Positions 1 through 8,478 of a DNA stretch of 64,000 nucleotides are shown piece by piece. This DNA is from Albirhodobacter sp048262715 (GTDB lineage: Bacteria > Pseudomonadota > Alphaproteobacteria > Rhodobacterales > Rhodobacteraceae): the NCBI GenBank assembly GCA_048262715.1, contig JBLXEV010000006.1:42556-106555 (forward strand), written 5' to 3'. A program made the position numbers and the translations under genes. Numbering within the stretch: the first letter of the stretch is position 1; every line of letters begins with the position of its first letter. The notes beneath the pieces are model-generated. The model made no database searches. It saw nothing but the letters and a program-made list of their open reading frames with translations, and was not told where the DNA came from.

Positions 1-296
1 ACCGCTTCCGGGTCGGTCAGATAGGCTTTCGCATAGCCCGAAGCGCCGAGCCAAGCCAGATCGAGCGTGCCGCCGAGCAGGCCTTGGATAACGCCGTCAT
101 AATCGGCAGGGGTGAACATTTTCACCGGAACGCCGAGCGCTTCTTCGATCTTCGCGCGGTAGCACTCGTTGGAGGAAGCGCGGTCCTGCGCATTCTCGCC
201 ACCCAGCACGCCAACGTTGAATTCGGTGATCTCTTGCGCGCCGGCGACGCCAGTGAGGGCGGTGGTGAGGCCCAAGGCCAGAATCAGGTTTTTCAT
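1..296 (-). CDS. phnD: Phosphonate ABC transporter substrate-binding protein PhnD (partial)
   Basis: This is the N-terminal 98 residues of a periplasmic phosphonate-binding protein; the 3' part lies outside the window. The ATG at 296 opens a signal peptide (MKNLILALGLTTALTGVAGA). The mature region follows with the VGVLGGENAQDR and ADYDGVIQGLLGGTLDLAWLG stretches typical of PhnD-family proteins. A purine-rich AGTTCCT/AGGAACT context precedes the start. It lies directly downstream of the PhnC ATPase on the same strand, so the pair is the start of a phnCDE-type importer. Family assignment is confident; phosphonate versus a related anion as substrate is inferred. Confidence 0.85.
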   Translation of the reverse strand, partial: MKNLILALGLTTALTGVAGAQEITEFNVGVLGGENAQDRASSNECYRAKIEEALGVPVKMFTPADYDGVIQGLLGGTLDLAWLGASGYAKAYLTDPEA

Positions 297-343
297 AGGA
301 ACTCCATGGGGTTATTCCAGATAGGGAATGTGAGGATCATGCG

Positions 344-1162
344 TTAGGTGAGCATGGTTTCGGCATAGGCCAGATCCGCCGCGACATCGGAGGGCATCGC
401 GGTCGAGGTGGCGGATTCGTTGAAGCCCGCATCCGCGCCGTAGATATCGCGGGCGACTCCGGTGGAGAGCTGATCGGGGGTGCCGTCAAAGACGATCCGC
501 CCGTCGCGCATCCCGATCACGCGGTCGCAATAGCGGCGCGCGGTATCGAGCGTGTGCAGATTGGCGATGACCATACGGCCATCCTCGACATTGATGCGCT
601 TGAGCGTGTCCATCACGATCTGCGCATTCATCGGGTCGAGCGAGGCGATAGGTTCATCAGCCAGAATAATTTTGGGGTCTTGCATCAGCGCGCGCGCAAT
701 CGCCACCCGCTGCTGTTGCCCGCCCGAAAGCGCCTCGGCGCGTTTGGGGGCCTGTTCGGCGATCCCGAGCCGATCCAGAATATCGATGGCTTTGAGGATA
801 TCCTCGCGCGACCACATATTGAACATCGTCTGCACGGTGGAGCGGCGGTTCAGGATGCCGTGCAACACGTTGGAGACGACATCCATCCGCGGCACCAGAT
901 TGAACTGCTGGAAGATCATCGCGCATTGGCTTTGCCACGCCCGCGCCTCAGCGCCCTTCAGCGCCAGAATATCGCGGCCATCCACGAGGATCTCGCCCGA
1001 GCTGGCTTCCGTCAGGCGGTTCATCATCCGCAAGAAGGTGGATTTCCCCGCGCCTGACCGCCCGATAATGCCGACAAAGGCCGGGCGATCAATCGAGAAG
1101 CTCGCGCGGTCTACAGCGGCTTTCGATCCGAACATACGTGTAACAGTTTTTACTTCCAGCAC
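344..1162 (-). CDS. phnC: Phosphonate ABC transporter ATP-binding protein PhnC
   Basis: Cytoplasmic ATPase subunit of a phosphonate importer, 272 residues. Visible motifs are Walker A GRSGAGKST (residues 34-42), the Q-loop FQQFNL (about 85-90), the ABC signature LSGGQ (145-149) and Walker B IILADE (165-170). The spacing and the MFNMWSRED segment before the signature are characteristic of PhnC rather than of amino-acid transporters. The start is a GTG at 1162 preceded by GGAGAG. It is the first gene of the operon, with phnD 47 bases downstream. Confidence 0.9.
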   Translation of the reverse strand: MLEVKTVTRMFGSKAAVDRASFSIDRPAFVGIIGRSGAGKSTFLRMMNRLTEASSGEILVDGRDILALKGAEARAWQSQCAMIFQQFNLVPRMDVVSNVLHGILNRRSTVQTMFNMWSREDILKAIDILDRLGIAEQAPKRAEALSGGQQQRVAIARALMQDPKIILADEPIASLDPMNAQIVMDTLKRINVEDGRMVIANLHTLDTARRYCDRVIGMRDGRIVFDGTPDQLSTGVARDIYGADAGFNESATSTAMPSDVAADLAYAETMLT

Positions 1163-1301
1163 AGGTCTCTCCTCGAGCAGTCCCGAGTGAGCTAGTGGCC
1201 GAATGTAAAGGTTTCAGAACGCGAGAATGACCATTTTATGAATGGACGAAAAATCTGAGCTTTTTGCCGCAGCTTCCCGCGAGAGAGCTTTGCCTGCGCG
1301 C

Positions 1302-2060
1302 TTAGGTCACGCGGCGCAGGAAGGCTTGCGTGCGGGGATCTTGGGGATTTTCAAGAAGTTGCTTCGGCGTGCCTTGCTCGACAATGCGCCCGTCAGCCAT
1401 GAAGATGATCCGGTCCGCGATCTCGCGCGCGAATTGCATCTCATGCGTGACAATCAGCATCGTCTGGCGTTTCTCTGCCACGCGGCGCATCAAATCGAGC
1501 ACCTCGCCGACCCATTCAGGATCCAGTGCGGAGGTCGGCTCGTCGAACAGCATCAGATCGGCATTCAGCGCCATCGCACGGCCAATCCCGACACGCTGCT
1601 GTTGCCCGCCCGAAAGCGCGGAAGGGTAGTTATCGGCCTTATCGGCCAGCCCCGTCTCGCGCAGGATCGCCTCCGCGCGGGCGTTCGCCTCGGCCTTGGG
1701 CAGGCCCTGCACGGTGATCAGCGCCTGGGTGATATTCTCGCGCGCGGTCTTATTGGCAAAGAGCGCGTAATTCTGGAATACGAACGCCGTGCGCCGCCGC
1801 AGCGCCAAAATCTCCGCCCGGCTGGCGCTCTCGGCTTGCACCCTCAGATCCCCAACACGGATCGTCCCGCTGTCAGGCCGATCCAGAAAGTTGAGGGTGC
1901 GCAGCAGGGTCGATTTCCCCGTGCCGGAAGGGCCGATGACAACCACGCGCTCGCCATGCGCGATCTCCAGCGAGATATCTTTCAGGACCGCTGTCGCGCC
2001 GAAGGATTTGTTGAGATTGGCGATGGAAATGCCGGACGAAACAGCCGTGGAAGTTGTCAT
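1302..2060 (-). CDS. Polar amino acid ABC transporter, ATP-binding protein
   Basis: ATPase of a polar amino-acid importer (HisP/GlnQ/TcyC class), 252 residues. Walker A is GPSGTGKST (43-51), the signature LSGGQ (149-153), Walker B LMLFDE (169-174), and the family-typical EPTSALDPE follows. Its start overlaps the 3' end of the permease by four bases (ATGA), so the two are translationally coupled. With the upstream binding protein it makes a complete three-gene importer. The substrate cannot be read from the sequence; L-cystine or another polar amino acid is the usual class. Confidence 0.88.
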   Translation of the reverse strand: MTTSTAVSSGISIANLNKSFGATAVLKDISLEIAHGERVVVIGPSGTGKSTLLRTLNFLDRPDSGTIRVGDLRVQAESASRAEILALRRRTAFVFQNYALFANKTARENITQALITVQGLPKAEANARAEAILRETGLADKADNYPSALSGGQQQRVGIGRAMALNADLMLFDEPTSALDPEWVGEVLDLMRRVAEKRQTMLIVTHEMQFAREIADRIIFMADGRIVEQGTPKQLLENPQDPRTQAFLRRVT

Positions 2061-2731
2061 CTTGCATGCGCCTTGTTCAAATAGATCTCAAGATGGCGCT
2101 GCGCATAGGCCAGCACCTCGACCATGATCCAGTAAATCGCGGCGACCACGAGGAAGGCCTCGAAATAAAGGAAACTCCCCGCCGCTTCTTTTTGCGTCGC
2201 CCCCATCAATTCGGTGACCCCCAAGGTGAAGGCGAGTGAGGTGCCTTTGATCATATCAATGAAATAGTTGACCAAAGTCGGCGCGGCCACGCGGGCGGCT
2301 TGCGGCAAGATGATTTGCCGCATCATCTGGCCCTGCGTCATCCCCACCGCCTGCGCCGCCTCCCATTGGCTGCGATCCACACCCAAAATCGCGGCGCGGA
2401 TGCTCTCGGCCATATAGGCGGAGAAGTGCAGCGTCAGCCCCATGATCGTGGCGGTGACGCCGTTGATGCTGGTCAGGAACGACAGCATCTGTGGCAGGCC
2501 GTAGTAGAACAAGAACAGCTGCACCAAGAGCGGCGTGCCGCGAAAGAAGCTGATGAACAAGCGCACAAAATGATCAAGGACGGGGATGCGGAACACCCGC
2601 TCTACCGCCATGATCGAGGCCAAAACCAGCGCGCAGGCCATGCCCACCAGCGCCATGAACAGCGTCAGCGGAACATAGCCCAGCAAAACGGGCACCAAAC
2701 TCGCCATATAGTCCAGATCCAGTGCCCGCAT
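2057..2731 (-). CDS. Polar amino acid ABC transporter, permease
   Basis: Inner-membrane permease of 224 residues of the HisM/TcyB type. It contains the RGTPLLVQLF segment near residue 65 and the cytoplasmic coupling motif EAAQAVGMTQGQMMRQIILP in the second half. Several hydrophobic helices flank these motifs. It begins four bases after the binding-protein stop and overlaps the ATPase gene by four bases, which shows a single operon. Only one permease is present, so a homodimeric membrane channel is likely. Confidence 0.9.
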   Translation of the reverse strand: MRALDLDYMASLVPVLLGYVPLTLFMALVGMACALVLASIMAVERVFRIPVLDHFVRLFISFFRGTPLLVQLFLFYYGLPQMLSFLTSINGVTATIMGLTLHFSAYMAESIRAAILGVDRSQWEAAQAVGMTQGQMMRQIILPQAARVAAPTLVNYFIDMIKGTSLAFTLGVTELMGATQKEAAGSFLYFEAFLVVAAIYWIMVEVLAYAQRHLEIYLNKAHAR

Positions 2732-2735
2732 CGGA

Positions 2736-3503
2736 TTACTCAGCCGCCGTCGTGATATCCGCGCCGAACCATTTCTGCGAGATTTCGGCCAAGGTGCCGT
2801 TCTCTTTCAGCTTGGTGATCGCCGCATCAACCTTATCGCGCTGCGCGGTGCCCGCCGCATCGTTGCGGAACGGCAGCGCGTTGTGGATTTCGCTGAACGG
2901 TTTGCCCGCCAGCGCCAGCGGCAGCGGGCTTTCCTTGATCAATTGCGCCGAGGAGACGCGGTCCATCACGAAAGCATCCACACGCCCCAGCGCGGTATCC
3001 TGCGCGATATTGCTTTCATAGGTGCGCACGTCGATCTCGGCCGCATTGGGCAGCGCGCCCAGCAATTCCTCGAAGTTCGAACCGAGATTCACCGCCACTT
3101 TCTTGCCGCTCAACGACTCAGGGCCGGTGATCGTCTCCTCATTGCCTTTCTTAACAACGACTTGCGCGCCGTCATAAACGTAGGGCTGCGAGAAGGCGAA
3201 TTTCGCCTCGCGCTCAGGCGTCACGGTGATCTGGTTGGCGACCGTATCAATCCGGCCCGATTCAAGCGCGCCGATCAGGCCCGAGAACGACATGGTGACG
3301 AAATTCACATCATCGCCCGTCTCGGCGGCAATCGCGTTAATGAAATCCACTTCGAAGCCTTGCAGCTTATCGAGCTTGACGAAAGTGAAGGGGAAATACC
3401 CGCCCGACATCCCCACGTTGAGGGTCTCGGCCTGCGCCGACGTGAGCGAGGTCGTGAAGGTGGTGGCCAAGGCAAGCGCTGCAATCGCGAGTGATTTTTT
3501 CAT
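2736..3503 (-). CDS. Polar amino acid ABC transporter, periplasmic substrate-binding protein
   Basis: SBP_bac_3-family binding protein, first gene of the importer operon. I place the start at the ATG at 3503 because GGAG lies seven bases upstream and a clean signal peptide follows (MKKSLAIAALALATTFTTSL, cleavage near AQA-E). An in-frame longer form from 3530 would put nine residues before this. Mature motifs include GGYFPFTF, LQGFEVDFINAIAAE, and the ligand-pocket style SGLIGALESGRIDTVANQITVTPER. The ligand is not predictable in detail. Confidence 0.9.
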   Translation of the reverse strand: MKKSLAIAALALATTFTTSLTSAQAETLNVGMSGGYFPFTFVKLDKLQGFEVDFINAIAAETGDDVNFVTMSFSGLIGALESGRIDTVANQITVTPEREAKFAFSQPYVYDGAQVVVKKGNEETITGPESLSGKKVAVNLGSNFEELLGALPNAAEIDVRTYESNIAQDTALGRVDAFVMDRVSSAQLIKESPLPLALAGKPFSEIHNALPFRNDAAGTAQRDKVDAAITKLKENGTLAEISQKWFGADITTAAE

Positions 3504-3760
3504 GATCGTCTCCATTCTGTTGCCTAGCAAATAACATGGCAGGAGCGGGCTTCAATGGGGGCCCCGACGGGAAGGTCTGCTGTGGTGCGCGCACAGCGAG
3601 GATCGAAAAATTGTTCCACGTAAGACCGATTTGCCAGACCAGAGTGACGGCGTTTCTGGCTTGCGTAAATGGGCAAGTGCAGGCGCAGAGGCCGAAAATG
3701 GCCGCCGCGCACGCCAATGCGGGCCGAACGAAAGAAGATAGGGAGGCGCGGGACGCGGCG

Positions 3761-5017
3761 TCAGCCGTCCGCCAGATCGGCCTCCAGTGACAAAGCCGCG
3801 CCCAAAAGCGCCTCATCCTGCCCGCCCGCGCCCGTGAGCATCGCACCGATCAAGCCCGCTCCCTGCCCGAACGGCAGGCTGATGCTGCAGCCGTCCATGA
3901 CATTGGCGAGGCTGGTATTGCGCAAGGCCAGCAGGTTCAGGCGGGCAAAGCCCTCCTCCGTCGCCACATCCGCAAAGCGCGGTGGCTGGATCGCGACCGT
4001 GGGCATGAGCAGCAAAGCCGCGCCCAGTTGCGCGCGAAACTCGGTGATCATCTCGGCGCGGCGCGCGCAGGTCTCCGCAAATTCCGCCTCCGAGACCTCG
4101 CCCCCGCGCATCATCCGTTGGCGCACGCGCAGATCCATCTTTGCGCCGTGCGCCTCAACGCGCGGGCCAAACCGGCGCAGGCTCTCGACCGCGCTAAACT
4201 GCCAGACGGGCAAGCTCGGATAGCGGGCCAGCACCGGAAGATCGGCCTCGGTAACCTGCCAGCCTTTCGCCTCCAAAAGCCGACGCAGCGCGGCGAAGCC
4301 TTGCGCCACCACCGGATCAAGATCGCTCATCCCGAAATTCTTCGGCACGATCAGCTCGCGCCGTTCTGCGGGCAAATCCGCGACCGCACGCCCTGCCATC
4401 ACCTGCCACGCGGCAGCGCAGCCCGCCACATCGCGCGCCATCGGCCCCGCACTGTCCAAGCTCTCCGAGAGCGGCATCGCCCCTGTGAGCGGCACGGACG
4501 CCTGCGTCGGCTTGAACCCTGTGATCCCGCAAAACGCCGCCGGAATGCGCAGCGATCCGCCCGTGTCACTCCCCAGCGCGATGTCGGCCAGCCCTGCCGC
4601 GACCGACACCGCGCCGCCCGAACTCGATCCCCCCGGAATACATCCCGCAAACAGCGGGTTCTCCGGCGTTCCATCATGCGGGTTCAGCCCGAGACCGGAA
4701 TAGGCCAACTCCGTCATCGTGGTACGCCCGATCATCCGCGCCCCCGCCGCCCGCAGCCGCGCCACCGCAACCGCATCCATAGTGGCGGGCGCGGTATCGT
4801 CTAGAATCGGGCTGCCAGAACGGGTCACCTGCCCCGCCACATCGAACAGATCCTTGACCGAGAGCACCTTGCCCGCCAGCGGCCCCGCCCGCCCTGCATC
4901 CTGCGCGAAGGCCTCGGGAGTCAACCGTGTGAACACATGCGGGATCTTGGCGGCGCGCGCCAAAAGCTCCGCGTCATGCGCGGCTTGGGTCTCTGTGGGG
5001 GATGGGATTTGGGTCAT
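3761..5017 (-). CDS. Amidase, amidase-signature family
   Basis: Ser-cisSer-Lys hydrolase of 418 residues that cleaves an amide or acts in an amidotransferase-like reaction. The catalytic Lys is K55 (SVKDL), the cis-Ser lies in GGSSSGG (130-135), and the nucleophile is S155 in DTGGSLRIPA. The length is somewhat short for GatA (about 480), and no gatB or gatC neighbour is present, so a stand-alone amidase is preferred. It is divergent from the glycosyltransferase at 5175. The substrate is unknown. Confidence 0.85.
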   Translation of the reverse strand: MTQIPSPTETQAAHDAELLARAAKIPHVFTRLTPEAFAQDAGRAGPLAGKVLSVKDLFDVAGQVTRSGSPILDDTAPATMDAVAVARLRAAGARMIGRTTMTELAYSGLGLNPHDGTPENPLFAGCIPGGSSSGGAVSVAAGLADIALGSDTGGSLRIPAAFCGITGFKPTQASVPLTGAMPLSESLDSAGPMARDVAGCAAAWQVMAGRAVADLPAERRELIVPKNFGMSDLDPVVAQGFAALRRLLEAKGWQVTEADLPVLARYPSLPVWQFSAVESLRRFGPRVEAHGAKMDLRVRQRMMRGGEVSEAEFAETCARRAEMITEFRAQLGAALLLMPTVAIQPPRFADVATEEGFARLNLLALRNTSLANVMDGCSISLPFGQGAGLIGAMLTGAGGQDEALLGAALSLEADLADG

Positions 5018-5174
5018 AGGGCCACCAAAATTACGTCACACATCGTTTGTCGGGATGTCGCCTTTTCGGCGCGCCTGTGTCAACCGCTTCCCGCCCCCGC
5101 CCGCCTGCGTCCCACCTGCGCTTGCCCGCATAGCCTCGCTTGAGTTGCGCGCGGCAGCGTGTCAGGGTGCGCGG

Positions 5175-6245
5175 ATGCGTATCCTTGCCGTTCTCACCGT
5201 CAAAAACGAAGCCCCGTTCCTGATCGAATGGCTGGCCCATCACCGCACGATCGGGTTCACGGATTTTCTCGTGTTCTCAAATGATTGCACGGATGGCACT
5301 GATCTGATGCTGGAGCGGTTGCAGGCGCTCGGCTGGCTCACCCATATCCGCCAAACGGGGCCGTTCGAGGAGGGGCCGCAATGGGCCGCCCTGAAGGCCG
5401 CCGATAAGCACCCATTGGTGGCGGCGGATTGGATTTTGGTCTGCGATATTGATGAATTCGTCAATATCCACGCGGGCGATGGCAGCCTGAGCGCGCTATT
5501 TGCCGCCCTGCCCGAGGCGACAGCAATCCCGCTGACATGGCGGCTGTTTGGCAATGCCGGTGTGATCGCGTTTTCCGATCAGCCCGTCACCGCAGAATTT
5601 ACCCGCGCGGCCCCCGCGATCATGGGGTGGCCGTGGCGGGCGGCCCTGTTCAAGACGCTGTTTCGCAATGATGGTACCTATCGCAAGCTCGGCGTTCATC
5701 GCCCGCGCGCGCCCGATAAGGCTCGGCTGGCACAGGCGCGCTGGTTTGACGGCTCTGGCCGCCCCCTCGACGGAGCCTTCCTCAATGCGCGGATCTTTTC
5801 CGATTTCGGGCAAGACAATTACCAGATTATTCAGTTGAACCATTACGCCCTCGGCGCGATGGAAAGCTATATTCTCAAATGTGACCGAGGCCGCGCCAAC
5901 CGCGCCGCCTCCACCTTTGATATGTCCTATTGGGTGGAGCGCAATTTCGCCGCCGTGGAAGACATCACGATCCGGCGCATCACCGAGCGCGCCGCCCCGT
6001 TGCGCGCGGAATTGATGGCGGATCCCGAGCTCGGCCCGCTCCATCTCAAGGCGATTGCCTGGCGGCGCGCGCGGTTTGCAGCCCTGATGCTGGAGGAACC
6101 CTTCCGCGCGCTGTTTGGCCGTCTGCTGCTCTGCCCGCCCTCCGAACCGCTGTCCCCTGAAGCGGCCAAGCGGATGATGCGCTACGGGATGTTGGCCCGC
6201 GCCGCCAAGGATGACGCCAATGCGGAACGCCCCGAGACGGCGTGA
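5175..6245 (+). CDS. Glycosyltransferase family 2-like protein
   Basis: Putative glycosyltransferase of 356 residues. I use the ATG at 5175 because homology-like sequence begins there (MRILAVLTVKNEAPFLIEWL); the open frame extends upstream into a region without a sensible protein. The nucleotide-sugar fold is indicated by the N-terminal strand with VKNEAPFL and by the DID metal-binding motif (D91-D93) followed by EFVN. This family is common in Rhodobacteraceae and often modifies surface polysaccharide, but donor and acceptor are unknown. No transmembrane segment is evident. Confidence 0.78.
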   Translation: MRILAVLTVKNEAPFLIEWLAHHRTIGFTDFLVFSNDCTDGTDLMLERLQALGWLTHIRQTGPFEEGPQWAALKAADKHPLVAADWILVCDIDEFVNIHAGDGSLSALFAALPEATAIPLTWRLFGNAGVIAFSDQPVTAEFTRAAPAIMGWPWRAALFKTLFRNDGTYRKLGVHRPRAPDKARLAQARWFDGSGRPLDGAFLNARIFSDFGQDNYQIIQLNHYALGAMESYILKCDRGRANRAASTFDMSYWVERNFAAVEDITIRRITERAAPLRAELMADPELGPLHLKAIAWRRARFAALMLEEPFRALFGRLLLCPPSEPLSPEAAKRMMRYGMLARAAKDDANAERPETA

Positions 6246-6326
6246 GCGCGCAAGATTGACCATGATGCGGAAACAATCACCACACAAGTTCATGATTGTC
6301 ACCTAAACCTATGGTTTGCCTCACAA

Positions 6327-6343
6327 TTGGCACAAAGCCTGCC
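6327..6343 (+). promoter_or_regulatory. Possible sigma-54 type promoter
   Basis: The sequence TTGGCACAAAGCCTGCC matches the -24/-12 pattern (TGGCAC, five bases, then YTGC), with the GG and GC elements correctly spaced. It lies about 115 bases before the gene at 6458 in a 200-base intergenic stretch. Match only; no activator gene is visible nearby. Confidence 0.3.
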
Positions 6344-6457
6344 TATTTCTGCTCGCTTCCCAAGATGATATGGTGACCATTAAAACGTGCCCGATGCAGA
6401 TCGCATTTCTTTCATGGTGCCCAAAGATATTTCTCGCCCGACGTTTTGGAGGAAGAC

Positions 6458-7441
6458 ATGCAAGTGACCCAGCCCCATCACCAAGAGAGCACAGGCCCCG
6501 CCGTGATCGAACGCGACCCGAATGAGACCGCGTGGTGGGATAGCTTGGAGTTGATTGGCGATGACGCGGGCTATTACGAGCCTTTGGGCGCGCGCCATGC
6601 TGCGTTCTTTTCTGATCAAGGGCCGACACTGCTCGTCAGCTTTGAGCGCGCCGAAGATATTCGTGCCAGCGCCGCGGATCAGTTGCCAATGGCCTTCGGC
6701 CTCACCAAGCCGCAGGGCTGGTCCTCGCTGACGCTGATTTGCGATGGCGATACATGGTATCGCGATCCCGCCGTCTATGCGTATTTTGATCGCCTCGTGG
6801 ATGACGCCTTCTTTGAGGATTTCGATCGGGTAGTGTTTTATGGCGCGGGCGCTTGCGGCTATGCGGCGGCGGCCTTCTCCGTCGCGGCGCCCGGGGCGAC
6901 GGTGATCGCGCTGCAACCACAGGCGACGCTGGATCCACGCGTGGCGGGCTGGGATCAGCGCTTCTTGGAACACCGCCGGACCTCCTTCACCGATCGCTAC
7001 GGGTTTGCGCCTGATATGCTGGAGGGCGCGGGCCACGGATTCGTTCTCTATGATCCGTCACAGGTAATGGATGCGATGCAGGCGGCCCTTTTCACCCGCC
7101 CCTATGTCACACAGCTTCCCTGCCCCTATATCGGCGCGCGGATCGAGCAGATCTTTACCGAGATGGGAATCCTGACACCGATGCTGGAGGCCGCCTGTCA
7201 GGGCACGTTCTCGGCGGCGACTTTCTGGAGCCTCTACCGCGCGCGCCGCAACGCGCCGCGCTACCTGCGCGGATTGGCGGCGGTGCTCGATCAACGTGAG
7301 CGCCCCTTCCTCACCGCAATCCTCTGCCGCAACGCGGTAGCACGTCTCAACGGTCCGCGATTCCGCGCGCGGCTGGCACAGCTGGAAGAGCAACTCGGCG
7401 CGCAAGGGATCACCCTGCCCCCGCTGCGTGAAAGCGTTTAA
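6458..7441 (+). CDS. Conserved hypothetical protein with alpha/beta hydrolase-like core
   Basis: Protein of 327 residues resembling a family that is widespread in Rhodobacterales and often labelled phosphoadenosine phosphosulfate reductase, although I see no PAPS-reductase motif. The ATG at 6458 has GGAGGA eight bases upstream; a TTG at 6446 inside that site is rejected. The segment VVFYGAGACGYAAAAFS looks like an alpha/beta-hydrolase strand-turn-helix elbow in which the GxSxG serine is replaced (G-A-G-A-C-G). The C-terminal third is Arg-rich and helical. Function unknown. Confidence 0.75.
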   Translation: MQVTQPHHQESTGPAVIERDPNETAWWDSLELIGDDAGYYEPLGARHAAFFSDQGPTLLVSFERAEDIRASAADQLPMAFGLTKPQGWSSLTLICDGDTWYRDPAVYAYFDRLVDDAFFEDFDRVVFYGAGACGYAAAAFSVAAPGATVIALQPQATLDPRVAGWDQRFLEHRRTSFTDRYGFAPDMLEGAGHGFVLYDPSQVMDAMQAALFTRPYVTQLPCPYIGARIEQIFTEMGILTPMLEAACQGTFSAATFWSLYRARRNAPRYLRGLAAVLDQRERPFLTAILCRNAVARLNGPRFRARLAQLEEQLGAQGITLPPLRESV

Positions 7442-7491
7442 GCGCTGCGCCTCTCACCCGCTTGCCAGCTGCACACCACACGGTTTCAACA

Positions 7492-7526
7492 AAAAGGCGC
7501 GTCCCCGTTACAGGGCCGCGCCTTTT
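7492..7526 (+). terminator. Rho-independent terminator
   Basis: Ten-base-pair stem AAAAGGCGCG / CGCGCCTTTT (7492-7501 with 7517-7526) with inner CCC/GGG pairing. It lies between the converging genes ending at 7441 and 7582 and could serve both. Confidence 0.75.
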
Positions 7527-7581
7527 GATTTTGGCCCATTCAAGGCCGGCAGATCTCAGATGAGACCTTACCCGATCCCGC

Positions 7582-7806
7582 TCAGACGTAGAACTGATCG
7601 CGGAACACGTGATACACGATCTCGTCGCGCTTCACGCCGATTGCTTTGAGCTCCGCGTCCGACATTGCGTTCAGGCGCTCGATCTCACGGGTGCGCGAAT
7701 GGCGGGTCATATAGGCTTCCATGCCGGAAACGAATGCGTTTTTGAAGCCAGCCCAGAACGAGGTGCCCGAGGTGGTGGTTTGGTCAGCGTGCGAAACGAA
7801 TGCCAT
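7582..7806 (-). CDS. DUF1127 domain small protein
   Basis: Basic protein of 74 residues with the C-terminal DUF1127 signature: EIERLNAMSDAELKAIGVKR followed by DEIVYHVF. Such proteins are abundant in alphaproteobacteria; some act in RNA turnover and phosphate or stress adaptation, but the role here is not determinable. It is monocistronic, and its start is preceded by an AGGAGTTAG ribosome-binding site. Confidence 0.85.
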   Translation of the reverse strand: MAFVSHADQTTTSGTSFWAGFKNAFVSGMEAYMTRHSRTREIERLNAMSDAELKAIGVKRDEIVYHVFRDQFYV

Positions 7807-7982
7807 GTTTCTAACTCCTGTCAGTGTTCGGTATGGAACCGATCTTGGTTCCGCTTACCCTGAAGATAGGACAGGATGCTTGTCGTAACCACCGCCAATG
7901 CCGCATTGCAGCTATGCGAATTTTGCAGCGCAGCATTTAGGCAGTTTGAAAACTTTTCGTAGCCCAGACATTGCGCACATCT

Positions 7983-8294
7983 CTAGCAAGCATAGGCGCG
8001 CGCGCGGATCTGCAAGGCGGGCACGCCCGGTTCGACACGTTCAAACACCGCGCGGTTCGCGCCTGCCCGTTTCGCCTCGTCCAACACCTGATTGCGGGCA
8101 TAGCGCGTGCCCTGCGCGGCGAACGGGCCATAGAGCGGCGGCTCTACGGAGATATTGGTGATAAAGCGGCATTGCGCCACCTCGTTTGCCTCCACCGCGA
8201 TCACGCCTGTCGTGCCGCGAATCCCGGGATCATTACAGGCCGCCAGTGCCGCCCCTGCCAAAGCCATGCCCATCACTGTGCCAAATCTGCGCAT
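7983..8294 (-). CDS. Small lipoprotein, DUF4156/RcsF-like
   Basis: Lipoprotein of 103 residues. The signal peptide ends in the lipobox LAAC with C20 as the lipidated residue. The mature part (CRFITNISVEPPL ... YARNQVLDEAKRAGANRAVFERV) resembles the small alpha/beta fold of DUF4156/RcsF-type lipoproteins, where a helix of polar and alanine residues follows a strand with a conserved Cys. Envelope location is likely; function unknown. It is monocistronic and divergent from pyrC. Confidence 0.6.
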   Translation of the reverse strand: MRRFGTVMGMALAGAALAACNDPGIRGTTGVIAVEANEVAQCRFITNISVEPPLYGPFAAQGTRYARNQVLDEAKRAGANRAVFERVEPGVPALQIRARAYAC

Positions 8295-8478
8295 CTGCCC
8301 ACCTCATTTCGGGTTGATTTGGCGCGAGTTTGCCGCGCGCGCCTGCGCAGTGCAATCCACCGCGGATGCTTGAGCGCGTGAAACCGCCGAAAGAGGCCAA
8401 ATCCCGCAGATCCTCCTCTCCCGTTCAGCCCGGCAAATCCCTCTAGAAACGATCAAGCCAAACGTGTAATCCATCCCC

